A stretch of 24,896 bases of DNA from a virus. The translations under genes and the position numbers were made by a program. Below, one piece after another: positions 8,540 to 15,560 of the stretch (position 1 is the first letter of the stretch; each line of letters starts with the position of its first letter). A model generated the notes under the pieces. That model saw nothing but the letters and a program-made list of their open reading frames with translations. It searched no databases and had not been told where the DNA came from. The DNA lies in IMG/VR virus record IMGVR_UViG_3300037041_000102, positions 1 through 24,896 of that record. The stretch is one strand, 5' to 3'.

Positions 8540-8851
8540 TTATTTATTATATCCTGCAAATTCATGCTTAGGATTATTAACTTCAATTTCTGCTTTACCA
8601 AAACTAATAGACTGCTCACTCATTACATCAAAATGATGTCCATCTAAATAAGTTGCCTCAGTTATAACTTGCATATCTTCTATTACAGGAGGTGTTAAAA
8701 CTATCTGACCTATCTCAACTACTGCGTGTATGCCTGTGCCGTATGTTAGAGATGTAACCTCATTGAAAGTAGTCTCTACATATACACCCTTTTTTAGTAG
8801 GTCTTTCATTGCAGTTTCTTTGTTCTTGTATTTTAGTTTATATATGTTCAT
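8540..8851 (-). CDS. Small conserved phage protein near tail fibres
   Basis: This is a 103-residue soluble protein starting MNIYKLKYKNKETAMKDLL, with 'GIHAVVEIGQIVL' in the middle and 'YLDGHHFDVM' near residues 68-77. I do not recognise a domain. Similar small proteins occur next to tail-fibre genes in Bacteroidota phages as I recall them, and a fibre chaperone or connector role is conceivable but not shown. It sits 1 base after the fibre-like gene and 9 bases before the next tail gene, so it is part of the same transcript. Confidence 0.6.
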   Translation of the reverse strand: MNIYKLKYKNKETAMKDLLKKGVYVETTFNEVTSLTYGTGIHAVVEIGQIVLTPPVIEDMQVITEATYLDGHHFDVMSEQSISFGKAEIEVNNPKHEFAGYNK

Positions 8852-8852
8852 C

Positions 8853-10019
8853 TTATAAAGTTGTTAGTGAGATACATTCTGCGTTTGTTAGTTTAGTTGG
8901 GAATAGCGTAATTATATTATGCTTAATTGAACCATCATAAGGAGCAGATAAAATTGGAGGTAAAATAATATCATCAAAACTACCACTAAATGTTCCACTT
9001 GTTATTGAAGATAATAAAGTTCCATCTCTATATAATTGAAAATCATTTTGACCATAAACAAATGCTAATTTATATCTTTGACCATAAGTAGCACTTCCAG
9101 GTGAATAGTCAAAAAGTAAAGTAGTTCCATTTCCATAAAATTGAACTCCATTTTCTCTAAACCAAAAAAACTTACCATTGTTTCCAATAACTTGCATAAG
9201 TACAACATCACTTGCATTGTTGTTCCAAATGTAATCTAAAAACACAGTCCCCTCTGTCTGCCCTATCAAAGAACTTATCCCTGTCTTACTAATTTGGTCA
9301 GCATTTCGTGTTACTGCTGCTGAAGTTGTGGGGATGTAGGAGGTTGGGTATGAGCCTACTTCTGTTTGAGCTCCCCAAAGGTAAATAGTTTTCCCTGTTG
9401 TACCCGTAACTCCAAAAGCAATATAAGGAACTAAAGTACCCGTGAAAGTTGCTGTACAACGATGCCAACCGCTACCAAAACTTTTTATTGTACCCGTAAC
9501 ACTTCCACTTGTTGTAAAAGTTCCTGCACTTAAATTAACATCAACATTACCTACTCCCGCTATTTCAATTATAGACACACTTGATGTTCCCGCTTTCATA
9601 AATATTGAAACGGTATATGTTCCCGTAAGAGGAGAAAGAAGGAAAATACTCCCGCCCGTTCCCGTAGTTACAGTTACAGTATCTGCTGTTGTGTTTCCAT
9701 CAGGAGAAACTACTGAATTTGCTGTTAAAGAAGTTTGATATTTACCCCAATAAGCATTTTCAAACTGCTCTGAATATAAAAGTATATTAGTCCTCTGCGG
9801 CTCTACCAACAAACTTGGACAAGTACCGTTTGAGTAGTCTAAGCGAGGGACTTTGTTAGCCACCGACTCAATAAGCCCTGCACTATTTACCCTTGTAGCT
9901 GTTGTTAAACGATCAACAGACATATCTCCTGCACCTGATGTAGGCTTGATACTATACAAAACACTTACCTGATAACCATTAGGTGTTACTACTAAACTCG
10001 CATCATCAAATAAAGCCAT
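8853..10019 (-). CDS. Tail fibre-like protein with lectin-type (LamG/ConA-like) C-terminal domain
   Basis: This is a 388-residue secreted-looking structural protein without a signal peptide. Residues 70-91 carry 'LLVEPQRTNILLYSEQFENA', a widespread signature at the start of carbohydrate-binding-like modules of phage fibres. A jelly-roll-like domain follows to about 240 ('GWHRCTATFTG', 'YLWGAQTEVGSYPTSYIPT'). A LamG/concanavalin-like domain fills 247-388 ('GTVFLDYIWNNN', 'YKLAFVYGQNDFQLYRDGT'). The likely role is binding host surface glycans. Base use is mosaic: 18 CpG between 9301 and 9990 but none from about 8910 to 9305, so the N-terminal two thirds look recently acquired. It could be a capsid decoration rather than a fibre. 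Confidence 0.72.
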   Translation of the reverse strand: MALFDDASLVVTPNGYQVSVLYSIKPTSGAGDMSVDRLTTATRVNSAGLIESVANKVPRLDYSNGTCPSLLVEPQRTNILLYSEQFENAYWGKYQTSLTANSVVSPDGNTTADTVTVTTGTGGSIFLLSPLTGTYTVSIFMKAGTSSVSIIEIAGVGNVDVNLSAGTFTTSGSVTGTIKSFGSGWHRCTATFTGTLVPYIAFGVTGTTGKTIYLWGAQTEVGSYPTSYIPTTSAAVTRNADQISKTGISSLIGQTEGTVFLDYIWNNNASDVVLMQVIGNNGKFFWFRENGVQFYGNGTTLLFDYSPGSATYGQRYKLAFVYGQNDFQLYRDGTLLSSITSGTFSGSFDDIILPPILSAPYDGSIKHNIITLFPTKLTNAECISLTTL

Positions 10020-10022
10020 ATC

Positions 10023-11261
10023 TTATAGAGCTGTTATGTAAGTATTCCACGCTGCTACAAAAGCAGTATTCTCAGCTACCATACTAGCACCTGTAGCATA
10101 AGCTGCTACAGTGTGGTCTGCATAATCGTTAGTATCTCTTAATATGAATATCTTAGCTGTACTTAATGCAGTAGATAAAGCTGTTCTACTTGCTGAGGTA
10201 GTACCATTGAATAGGGTAACATCAGTAGCACTTGTTCTATGTATAGACTTTGGCTCTACTGTAGTAGTATATTCAAAGGTAGATGATAATGGTACTGTAC
10301 CACTTTGATTAATCTTATGGCTTGTGCTATCATTTAGTAGCATTTTATTTCTACTACCTCCACCACCTTGAATAGAGCCATCCATAGGTCCTTCACCAAT
10401 AAAATCATAAGGAAAAAAATACCTAGATGCGTTGTTTTGAGTATAGTTAGTTCCTGCATTTGCAACAAAACCTGTATCAATATATGCAGGGATAGAAGCA
10501 TCTCCTATAAATCCTTGAGTAGTATCAAAACCACAATCAATGTTAGTAACTGTAGTTAATCTTTTCCAATCTACTAAGGCTGATAAATCACCACTACCTC
10601 TAAACACACAAAGCACATCTAATTTAGCCCATACTCCTGCAGCTTTAATAGCTAACATAAATTGATTTTGTAGGATAGATTCAGCAGCAGCAGTATCTTG
10701 CTCAATGTAATATACTTGACCATAGTCATAGTCATAAATATATATAGCATCACTAGGCTCAGTAGCACTGCCTCCTGTATTGATAGCTGTTACTTCACAA
10801 CTTACATATGTATCTGCATCAGCAGCATCTAATGTATACTCATTAAGAGTTTCTCCACTTATAGGAGTTGCATCTCTATACCATTGGTAAGTAAATGATG
10901 TAGGGCTGTTATCCCAAGTACCATTATCTGTAGTTACAAGTTCTCCCTCATATCTTAAAGTAAAACTTAAAACAGGAGCTACAGTATTAACAGGTGGCGA
11001 AGCAGGTACAGCTGTGATAGCTTCCCATGCTTCCATCCAATTACCATTAATAGTTACTGTGCCTCCTAACTCTAAAACTATATCCTGGAGATAGTCAGTA
11101 GATGTAGCAGGATTTCCACCTACTTCAGTAAGTATATCAGCCATCAGGTCTTTAGATGTAGTTATATCTACTCCATAGTAATCAGCTATGCCACTAAGAT
11201 AGTTACCATTGATTGTAGTGACTCCTAGATTATCTGCTATTTGTTTTAATGTATCACTCAT
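10023..11261 (-). CDS. Tail fibre / decoration protein with Ig-like domain
   Basis: This is a 412-residue structural protein. Residues 1-85 contain short repeated units ('GNYLSGIADYYGVD', 'STDYLQDIVLELGGTVTING'). An Ig-like domain follows at about 90-175 ('NTVAPVLSFTLRYEGEL', 'FTYQWYRDATPISGETL', 'DADTYVSCEVTAINTGGSA'), a type common on phage surfaces for weak glycan binding. The C-terminal part has 'AIKAAGVWAKLDVLCVF' and 'NYTQNNASRYFF', which I have seen in tail fibre C-termini. It is the first gene after the terminase and is preceded by copy 3 of the recurring upstream motif, so it probably opens the structural transcription unit. Confidence 0.7.
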   Translation of the reverse strand: MSDTLKQIADNLGVTTINGNYLSGIADYYGVDITTSKDLMADILTEVGGNPATSTDYLQDIVLELGGTVTINGNWMEAWEAITAVPASPPVNTVAPVLSFTLRYEGELVTTDNGTWDNSPTSFTYQWYRDATPISGETLNEYTLDAADADTYVSCEVTAINTGGSATEPSDAIYIYDYDYGQVYYIEQDTAAAESILQNQFMLAIKAAGVWAKLDVLCVFRGSGDLSALVDWKRLTTVTNIDCGFDTTQGFIGDASIPAYIDTGFVANAGTNYTQNNASRYFFPYDFIGEGPMDGSIQGGGGSRNKMLLNDSTSHKINQSGTVPLSSTFEYTTTVEPKSIHRTSATDVTLFNGTTSASRTALSTALSTAKIFILRDTNDYADHTVAAYATGASMVAENTAFVAAWNTYITAL

Positions 11262-11293
11262 AACTATATTACATTAGGATTCATTTTTGTTTA
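11262..11293 (-). promoter_or_regulatory. Recurring upstream motif, copy 3
   Basis: TAAACAAA (11293-11286), 12 bases, then TGTAATATAGTT (11273-11262) directly before the ATG at 11261. The spacing equals that of copy 2. The first T-A-A is also the terminase stop codon. It differs from copies 1 and 2 by one base in each half. Confidence 0.55.
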
Positions 11294-12442
11294 GAACGAA
11301 TAGTAAGAATCATCAGTGTAATACTCCTGCCTTATGTAAGTGGTGGCATATCGGATTGCATCCATAGCATCATCATATAATTTAACAGGCTCATCCATAA
11401 TCTGATCACCTATTTTCTTCCACTTATAATTCTCATACTCTTTCATTATCTGCTTATCCTCCTGACAAAATACTCCAAAGGTCTTAATGTTATCTATGCC
11501 TTTCTTTACTACCTTGTTAGCATTATGCACATCATAGCCTGCAGTATTCATCTCGGCAATTATCTCAGGTCTTGAGTAATCTGCCATGATCTCTATTGTC
11601 TTATCTACATTCAGTATGTCCATCTTCTCTATCAGCTGAGTAGTGGTGAGGTAGCTCTCATAGATAATCTTCTCAATGAAGATGTCATTGTCACAGTAAT
11701 AGACTCTGACTAGAGCTGTAGGGTGATTATATCCAAAGTCTAAGCCATAAACATACTTAACGAATTTAGTTGGTCTGTGAGCTATGAATGTCCAATTAGA
11801 GTAGATGTTACTCTTAGAGATAGCTTTCTCCCCTAGAGCATAGATTTGATACATTGCCTCATCAGTTCTCTTTAAGTCCTCTATCTGCTTCTTAATGCTA
11901 TCAGGTAGGAATGGATTGTCTCTATAGGTAGACTTAATCAGGATGCTCTCCTCAGTAGGTAGATCATAGAGCCAGGAGGATGACTCAGATGGATTATAGT
12001 CAAAGATTAGCTTATCTTCAGTTCTCATATTAAGCTGAGTGAAATCATCATAGAATAACTCATTAGCCTCATTACACCAAGCCACATCTCTCTTCCTACC
12101 TCTTATCTTCTGCTCATCATCTACACTAAAAAACTCTACTATAGATCCATTAGGGAATGAGTAGATATGCTCTGACTTATTATGATTGGTCACCTCATAG
12201 ATATCCATGTCTTTCATGATCTCTAAAAAGTCCCTCATCACTGTAGCTCTCAGTGCAGGGAATGTCTTTCTGATGATTGACACTACCTTATTCTTATTTT
12301 GATAGCAGTAGACTATTAGCATCTGACAAAGAGAATAGGTCTTACTACTCCTAGATCCTCCCTCATTGATAATGAATCTTAGTGCAGGATCAGTGAGAGC
12401 TGCATAGTTTTTCTCAAATATGACTGTACTATTTATCTCCAC
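11291..12442 (-). CDS. terL: Terminase large subunit (PBSX/Terminase_3-type)
   Basis: This 383-residue ATP-driven packaging motor and nuclease translocates DNA into the prohead and cuts it. Walker A is GGSRSSKT at residues 28-35. A Walker B-type strand ends in the catalytic Glu at 125 ('RDVAWCNEAN'), and a coupling motif 'FDYNPS' lies at 147-152. The nuclease domain shows Asp 235 in 'GLDFGY', Asp 288 in 'MADYS' and the acidic cluster 357-361 ('DDAMDAIRYA'). The length is short but normal for this subgroup. It overlaps the small subunit by 14 bases. Tail genes follow rather than portal and capsid genes, which is unusual. Confidence 0.94.
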   Translation of the reverse strand: MEINSTVIFEKNYAALTDPALRFIINEGGSRSSKTYSLCQMLIVYCYQNKNKVVSIIRKTFPALRATVMRDFLEIMKDMDIYEVTNHNKSEHIYSFPNGSIVEFFSVDDEQKIRGRKRDVAWCNEANELFYDDFTQLNMRTEDKLIFDYNPSESSSWLYDLPTEESILIKSTYRDNPFLPDSIKKQIEDLKRTDEAMYQIYALGEKAISKSNIYSNWTFIAHRPTKFVKYVYGLDFGYNHPTALVRVYYCDNDIFIEKIIYESYLTTTQLIEKMDILNVDKTIEIMADYSRPEIIAEMNTAGYDVHNANKVVKKGIDNIKTFGVFCQEDKQIMKEYENYKWKKIGDQIMDEPVKLYDDAMDAIRYATTYIRQEYYTDDSYYSF

Positions 12443-12854
12443 TCTTAATGATGTTCACTTTGATCTCAGAGATAGCTTGACCATTTGTAGTGATGTCTGA
12501 TTTCTCAGTTAAGTTGTTTAATCGTTGAGTAATGGATGGATTGTATTGACCAACCATACCTCCACTGATTTGATCGTTTCTAATTTCTCTCTTTATGTAC
12601 GAACAGATAGTCCTATACTCAGAATATCTATTATCAGTGTTATCAAAATAATGATGACAATCTGAGTAATTTTTATAGCAGAATATCTCAAATCCCTCAT
12701 TAGTCAAAGGCACTCTCAAAGGCTCTGCTACCATCTCTGCAGTCTTTTGTGATAATACCCATTTATGTCTAGGATTAGCTAGAGTATAAGCTCTATATTC
12801 CTCAAATATCTCCATTAGTTTCTCAGGAGTTTCTATTAATTTAGTTCTACCCAT
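12429..12854 (-). CDS. terS: Terminase small subunit (gp3-like DNA-packaging protein)
   Basis: This 141-residue protein sits immediately before the large terminase. The N-terminus 'LIETPEKLMEIFEEY' and the C-terminal 'MVGQYNPSITQRLNNLTEK' match the pattern of gp3-type small terminases of Bacteroidota phages and prophages. These recognise the phage DNA and load the motor. There is a central Cys/His/Tyr-rich part ('FCYKNYSDCHHYF'). It overlaps the large subunit by 14 bases and the tiny basic gene upstream by 8, so translation of the three is probably coupled. Confidence 0.85.
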   Translation of the reverse strand: MGRTKLIETPEKLMEIFEEYRAYTLANPRHKWVLSQKTAEMVAEPLRVPLTNEGFEIFCYKNYSDCHHYFDNTDNRYSEYRTICSYIKREIRNDQISGGMVGQYNPSITQRLNNLTEKSDITTNGQAISEIKVNIIKSGDK

Positions 12855-12987
12855 GTCCTTGTCTATTATATCTCTTATTATAATTCTTACTTGATTTCAG
12901 CTTAGAGCTTTTACTCTTAGCATGAACACCTGGTCTCTTTACCTTAGGCTTTCTAGCGAATGATATGCTACTCTGCTTCTGTGCCAT
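12847..12987 (-). CDS. Small basic protein, 46 residues, upstream of terminase
   Basis: The frame from ATG 12987-12985 to TAG 12849-12847 encodes a very basic peptide: MAQKQSSISFARKPKVKR, then a Lys/Ser-rich run and 'NYNKRYNRQGHG'. It has about 15 Lys/Arg and almost no acidic residues, so DNA or RNA binding is likely. I recall near-identical short proteins beside terminase genes in flavobacterial phages, which supports it being real. It overlaps the upstream gene by 20 bases and the small terminase by 8, fitting the packed layout. Confidence 0.72.
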   Translation of the reverse strand: MAQKQSSISFARKPKVKRPGVHAKSKSSKLKSSKNYNKRYNRQGHG

Positions 12988-13192
12988 CTTCTTCAGTTAT
13001 TTCAGTCTCAGGCTCAGGGATAGGAGGCTTGATTGCCTTGTATTTTATTACCTTAGGCTCAGATACTGTTGGCTCTTCAAACATATAGCCTAGACCTATA
13101 GACTCACAAAAAGTATAATTCTCAGTTGACACATTTACATTATTACCTTTGTGAGATACTTTTACTCCAATAAATTCATCTTTAATTTTCAT
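12968..13192 (-). CDS. Hypothetical protein, acidic Pro-rich tail
   Basis: This is a 74-residue protein. The first half ('FIGVKVSHKGNNVNVS', 'CESIGLGYMFEEP') looks like a small beta fold. The second half is Pro/Glu-rich ('KPPIPEPETEITEEDGTEAE') and probably disordered. I do not recognise the family; the N-terminus resembles small 'head fibre/decoration-like' proteins of these phages only in length. It overlaps the sigma-like gene by 11 bases and the tiny basic gene by 20. Confidence 0.55.
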   Translation of the reverse strand: MKIKDEFIGVKVSHKGNNVNVSTENYTFCESIGLGYMFEEPTVSEPKVIKYKAIKPPIPEPETEITEEDGTEAE

Positions 13193-13709
13193 CTCTTAAG
13201 TTTTTTAAATCGTTTTTAATCTCTTGTATCCAATAGTGAGCAGATGTAACAGGGATTTTAAAATACTCTGCCATTGCTCTAGCTGTACTGTATCCTTTGT
13301 CAAAATAACATTGGAACACTATCAGCTTAATTCTATCTGTTATCCTCCCTCTATAAGTCTCTATCACTGCCATGTTATCCTGATACTGCATATCCTCTCT
13401 AATCTTATCCCATAGATCAGTATCATCATCCATTACTATAGGCATCTTACTATCTGTAGCTGTTACTCTCTCCTGTCTATTAGTTAGTGATGTAGACCAT
13501 AGGATCTGCATCTTAATAGTGTTGAGTAGATATGCTTTTACCTTACCTACATCAGTAACCTCTATATCTATATTACATAAATAAAGAAAAGAGTTATTTA
13601 TTACTGCATCGGCAGATATAGTAGACTTCATTCTTACTAGAAAATAGTTAGTGTATTTCCTTATCTCTTTGTAGTGAGCTGATATGTATTGATCAAGTAT
13701 AGGTCTCAT
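13182..13709 (-). CDS. Sigma-70-like (ECF-type) putative transcription factor
   Basis: This 175-residue protein has the layout of a small sigma factor. The N-terminal helical half contains 'DAVINNSFLYLCNID' and 'VKAYLLNTIKMQILWSTS' (about 34-74), which resembles sigma region 2. A linker with an acidic patch follows, then a region-4-like helix-turn-helix at about 138-168 ('KGYSTARAMAEYFKIPVTSA'). Such proteins recur just before terminase genes in Bacteroidota phages and may direct host RNA polymerase to late genes. Function is inferred from fold pattern and position. The recurring motif before structural genes would be a natural target. It overlaps genes on both sides. Confidence 0.6.
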   Translation of the reverse strand: MRPILDQYISAHYKEIRKYTNYFLVRMKSTISADAVINNSFLYLCNIDIEVTDVGKVKAYLLNTIKMQILWSTSLTNRQERVTATDSKMPIVMDDDTDLWDKIREDMQYQDNMAVIETYRGRITDRIKLIVFQCYFDKGYSTARAMAEYFKIPVTSAHYWIQEIKNDLKNLRDEN

Positions 13710-13896
13710 ACCATTGTCTAAAATCCTTATACCAAATCTTTCTCCTCACACTACTACAAAAGCATTCTTTCTCATAAATGCCTGTCACTCTTAACTTTAT
13801 TGCCTTGAGTTTTACTAGATGAATCTTATAGGATTGCTCTTTCTCAGGTAGACTAGCTACCTCTTCTATTATTACTTGCTCAGCTTCAGTAAACAT
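13693..13896 (-). CDS. Small conserved phage protein with 'CSSVRRKIWYKDF' motif
   Basis: This 67-residue protein has a Glu/Lys-rich helical N-terminus and a C-terminus carrying two Cys and 'RRKIWYKDFRQWYE' (residues 51-64). I recall the Cys-Cys-Ser-Ser-x-Arg-Arg-Lys-x-Trp pattern in small uncharacterised proteins of Bacteroidota phages near terminase and sigma-like genes. The function is unknown; the basic and aromatic end could bind nucleic acid. The start is preceded by 'ACAGGA', one of the few Shine-Dalgarno-like sites here. The gene overlaps both neighbours. Confidence 0.6.
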   Translation of the reverse strand: MFTEAEQVIIEEVASLPEKEQSYKIHLVKLKAIKLRVTGIYEKECFCSSVRRKIWYKDFRQWYETYT

Positions 13897-14150
13897 TCCT
13901 GTAATATAAACGATAGTAAGGCTACAATAGTTGCTTCAATAAATGACCAGGTGCAGATTAATGTTAGCCAAAAAGATACGCATTTCATACAGGTAGCAGA
14001 TGAATGCAGATACATTGCTAGAATGCTAGGCTTGAATTTGCTATAGATTGAGTCTATTAGCAGCTGTAATGGCTCAAAGTTTACTAGAAACCATGACACA
14101 GCGATATATGTTATTATTGTCATGGGTGTAAAAATAACAAAGGCAGCCAT
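13872..14150 (-). CDS. Small membrane protein with Cys-x-x-Cys
   Basis: This 92-residue protein has two hydrophobic stretches, near residues 4-24 ('FVIFTPMTIITYIAVSWFLV') and about 60-86 ('FWLTLICTWSF', 'ATIVALLSFIL'). Between them lies 'SATCMKCVSFW'. The CxKC followed by Ser-Phe-Trp recalls DUF1360-like small membrane proteins ('CxxCxSFW'), but the match is partial. The inner membrane location is inferred. An alternative start is Met10 (14123), which would give 'MTIITYIAV'. It overlaps the next gene by 25 bases. Confidence 0.55.
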   Translation of the reverse strand: MAAFVIFTPMTIITYIAVSWFLVNFEPLQLLIDSIYSKFKPSILAMYLHSSATCMKCVSFWLTLICTWSFIEATIVALLSFILQECLLKLSK

Positions 14151-14168
14151 AAGACTGCCATAAAGTTA

Positions 14169-14390
14169 TTAGTTTTTAAGATAATTTTTCCACCATTTGA
14201 GATAAAACTGCTCATTTACAGCCTTACCATTGGTGAATCTCCAAATGGAGCAGTAAGAGACTCCTATATCCTCAGCATAATGGCTGAGCTTATATCTGTT
14301 GGTGAGCTTAGACTTAGTCTCTTCAATCATAAAGTCTTTTAAGCTCTGCCCTTTAGAAAGGGAGATCATCACCAGGTTGATCAGGTACAT
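14169..14390 (-). CDS. Small helix-turn-helix protein
   Basis: This protein has up to 73 residues. Residues 34-62 ('KLSHYAEDIGVSYCSIWRF') read as a helix-turn-helix followed by 'WWKNYLKN', suggesting a small DNA-binding regulator. The start is uncertain: Met1 (14390) overlaps the SSB-like gene by 38 bases, Met8 (14369) by 17, and Met21 (14330) would begin 22 bases after that gene stops. Family membership is not clear. Position next to replication and recombination genes fits an early regulator. Confidence 0.55.
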   Translation of the reverse strand: MYLINLVMISLSKGQSLKDFMIEETKSKLTNRYKLSHYAEDIGVSYCSIWRFTNGKAVNEQFYLKWWKNYLKN

Positions 14391-14682
14391 GAGCAGGAGC
14401 TACTGCAGCTGCAGTTAATACTTCTATTTTCCATAGCTCTAAAGAGTTAAAGTGCTTATCCTGCCACTCTCTACCTCTCAGATTGAATGATGCTTCTACC
14501 TCATCACCTACTTTACAGGCATCTAGTATGTATGTTCTCTCTCCTGTAGCTTGCAAGCTAATGTATTGAGGGAATTTACCATCCTCTACTGTTATTACTA
14601 ACTCTCTCTTAGAGAATTTCTCAGTAACTTGTACTGTCTCGCCTATCACTTTGATAAGTCCTTTTACTTTGTAATCATTCAT
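14353..14682 (-). CDS. DUF3127-like OB-fold protein, candidate single-strand DNA-binding protein
   Basis: This 109-residue protein shows a beta-rich OB-type pattern: 'VKGLIKVIGETVQVTEKFSKRE' region, 'LVITVEDGKFPQYISL', 'KVGDEVEASFNLRGREW', then 'SLELWKIEVL'. This fits DUF3127, a group thought to be SSB-like in Bacteroidota and their phages. The strongest clue is the very end, 'DDLPF', which copies the C-terminal acidic tip with Pro-Phe of bacterial SSBs, used to recruit partner proteins. An Ala/Pro linker precedes it. It lies downstream of the exonuclease and annealing genes in the same operon and overlaps the upstream membrane peptide gene by ATGA. Confidence 0.75.
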   Translation of the reverse strand: MNDYKVKGLIKVIGETVQVTEKFSKRELVITVEDGKFPQYISLQATGERTYILDACKVGDEVEASFNLRGREWQDKHFNSLELWKIEVLTAAAVAPAHVPDQPGDDLPF

Positions 14683-14771
14683 ATTATTGTTGTTATTAAA
14701 TTATACATACCTATTATTATCAATCCATACACTACTAGTGCCAAGATTATTGCTAATGTTTTTTCGTTCAT
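14679..14771 (-). CDS. 30-residue membrane peptide between coupled genes
   Basis: ATG 14771-14769 to TGA 14681-14679 encodes MNEKTLAIILALVVYGLIII, then ten more residues. It is essentially one transmembrane helix with a charged N-terminus. Both ends are ATGA overlaps: with the stop of the 56-residue gene upstream and with the start of the SSB-like gene downstream. That double coupling is the main support for its being translated. The function is unknown. Confidence 0.5.
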   Translation of the reverse strand: MNEKTLAIILALVVYGLIIIGMYNLITTII

Positions 14772-14938
14772 ACTACTTTGTCAGGGAACGGATTAGAAAC
14801 ACCATACTCTAGTATAGTTAGCTCAGTAGCATACTCTACAGCTTTCTTAGCTGCATATTTAGCACTGATGCCAGGATTGTTATGTATTAGTGCTTGCATG
14901 GCTGCAATCAGAGCAGCTTCATAGAATTGTACTCTCAT
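14768..14938 (-). CDS. Small helical phage protein, 56 residues
   Basis: ATG 14938-14936 to TGA 14770-14768 encodes MRVQFYEAALIAAMQALIHN and continues to 'GVSNPFPDKVV'. It looks like a compact helical protein without a membrane segment. I recall similar short proteins ('A...A..AMQALI') in Bacteroidota phages. It starts 1 base after the exonuclease stops and ends with an ATGA overlap, which fits the operon. The function is unknown. Confidence 0.65.
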   Translation of the reverse strand: MRVQFYEAALIAAMQALIHNNPGISAKYAAKKAVEYATELTILEYGVSNPFPDKVV

Positions 14939-14939
14939 G

Positions 14940-15560
14940 TTATTTATTATTTAATTGATTAATATACTTCACATAATACTCAGTGCAGTAATGCAGTCTG
15001 ACCTTTATCTCCTCCTCAAGCTCCAGGTCTCTCTCAAATGATAGAGTAGTGATTCTCTTAGATGCATCTATGTGATCTACCTGATGCAATGATAAGTTCT
15101 CCCACTCATTTAATAGTGATGGATGAGTAGTGACCATGCAATACACTAGACTAGCATATTGTTTATCATATAAAAAAAGGTAAGCACGAAGCTGCCACTC
15201 ATAATCTTTATTCACAGCCTCCTCTAAGGTAGCAGGGAACGTTTCTAAGGACCATGATGTCTTTACATCTATAATTCGGTCATCTAGTACTATATCAGCT
15301 TCACCTGTGAGCCATTCGTTATTGAGTCTCTCAGTGTTCTTAGAGTAGTTAGTAAAGTTTACAGTGTTGAGTAGAGCAATGGAATCATTCTCTTGCATTA
15401 TACCCTTATTGATATACTTATTATTCAGCTCTACATTGTAGCCATAAAAGTCCTGCTTAGCTACAGCTCTAATATAGCTCTTAGTAGTTTCAGATAGCAC
15501 CTCAGACTTAGTCCGAGATGCTGTCATTAGTTTCCCTAGTGATGATGGATGCCATTTCAT
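14940..15560 (-). CDS. PD-(D/E)XK exonuclease (YqaJ/RecB-like)
   Basis: This 206-residue nuclease probably resects double-stranded ends for recombination with the annealing protein encoded two genes upstream. The motifs are clear: 'NKGIMQE' at 51-57 (Gly-x-x-x-Glu type), 'GEADIVLDDRIIDVKTS' at 86-102 with Asp89, Asp98 and Lys100 as the metal and catalytic residues, and 'EWQLRAYLFLY' at 121-131 (motif with Gln). The size matches lambda-exonuclease-type enzymes. It starts with an ATGA overlap with the small gene upstream. An alternative reading as a Cas4-like nuclease is unlikely since no Cys cluster is present. Confidence 0.85.
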   Translation of the reverse strand: MKWHPSSLGKLMTASRTKSEVLSETTKSYIRAVAKQDFYGYNVELNNKYINKGIMQENDSIALLNTVNFTNYSKNTERLNNEWLTGEADIVLDDRIIDVKTSWSLETFPATLEEAVNKDYEWQLRAYLFLYDKQYASLVYCMVTTHPSLLNEWENLSLHQVDHIDASKRITTLSFERDLELEEEIKVRLHYCTEYYVKYINQLNNK

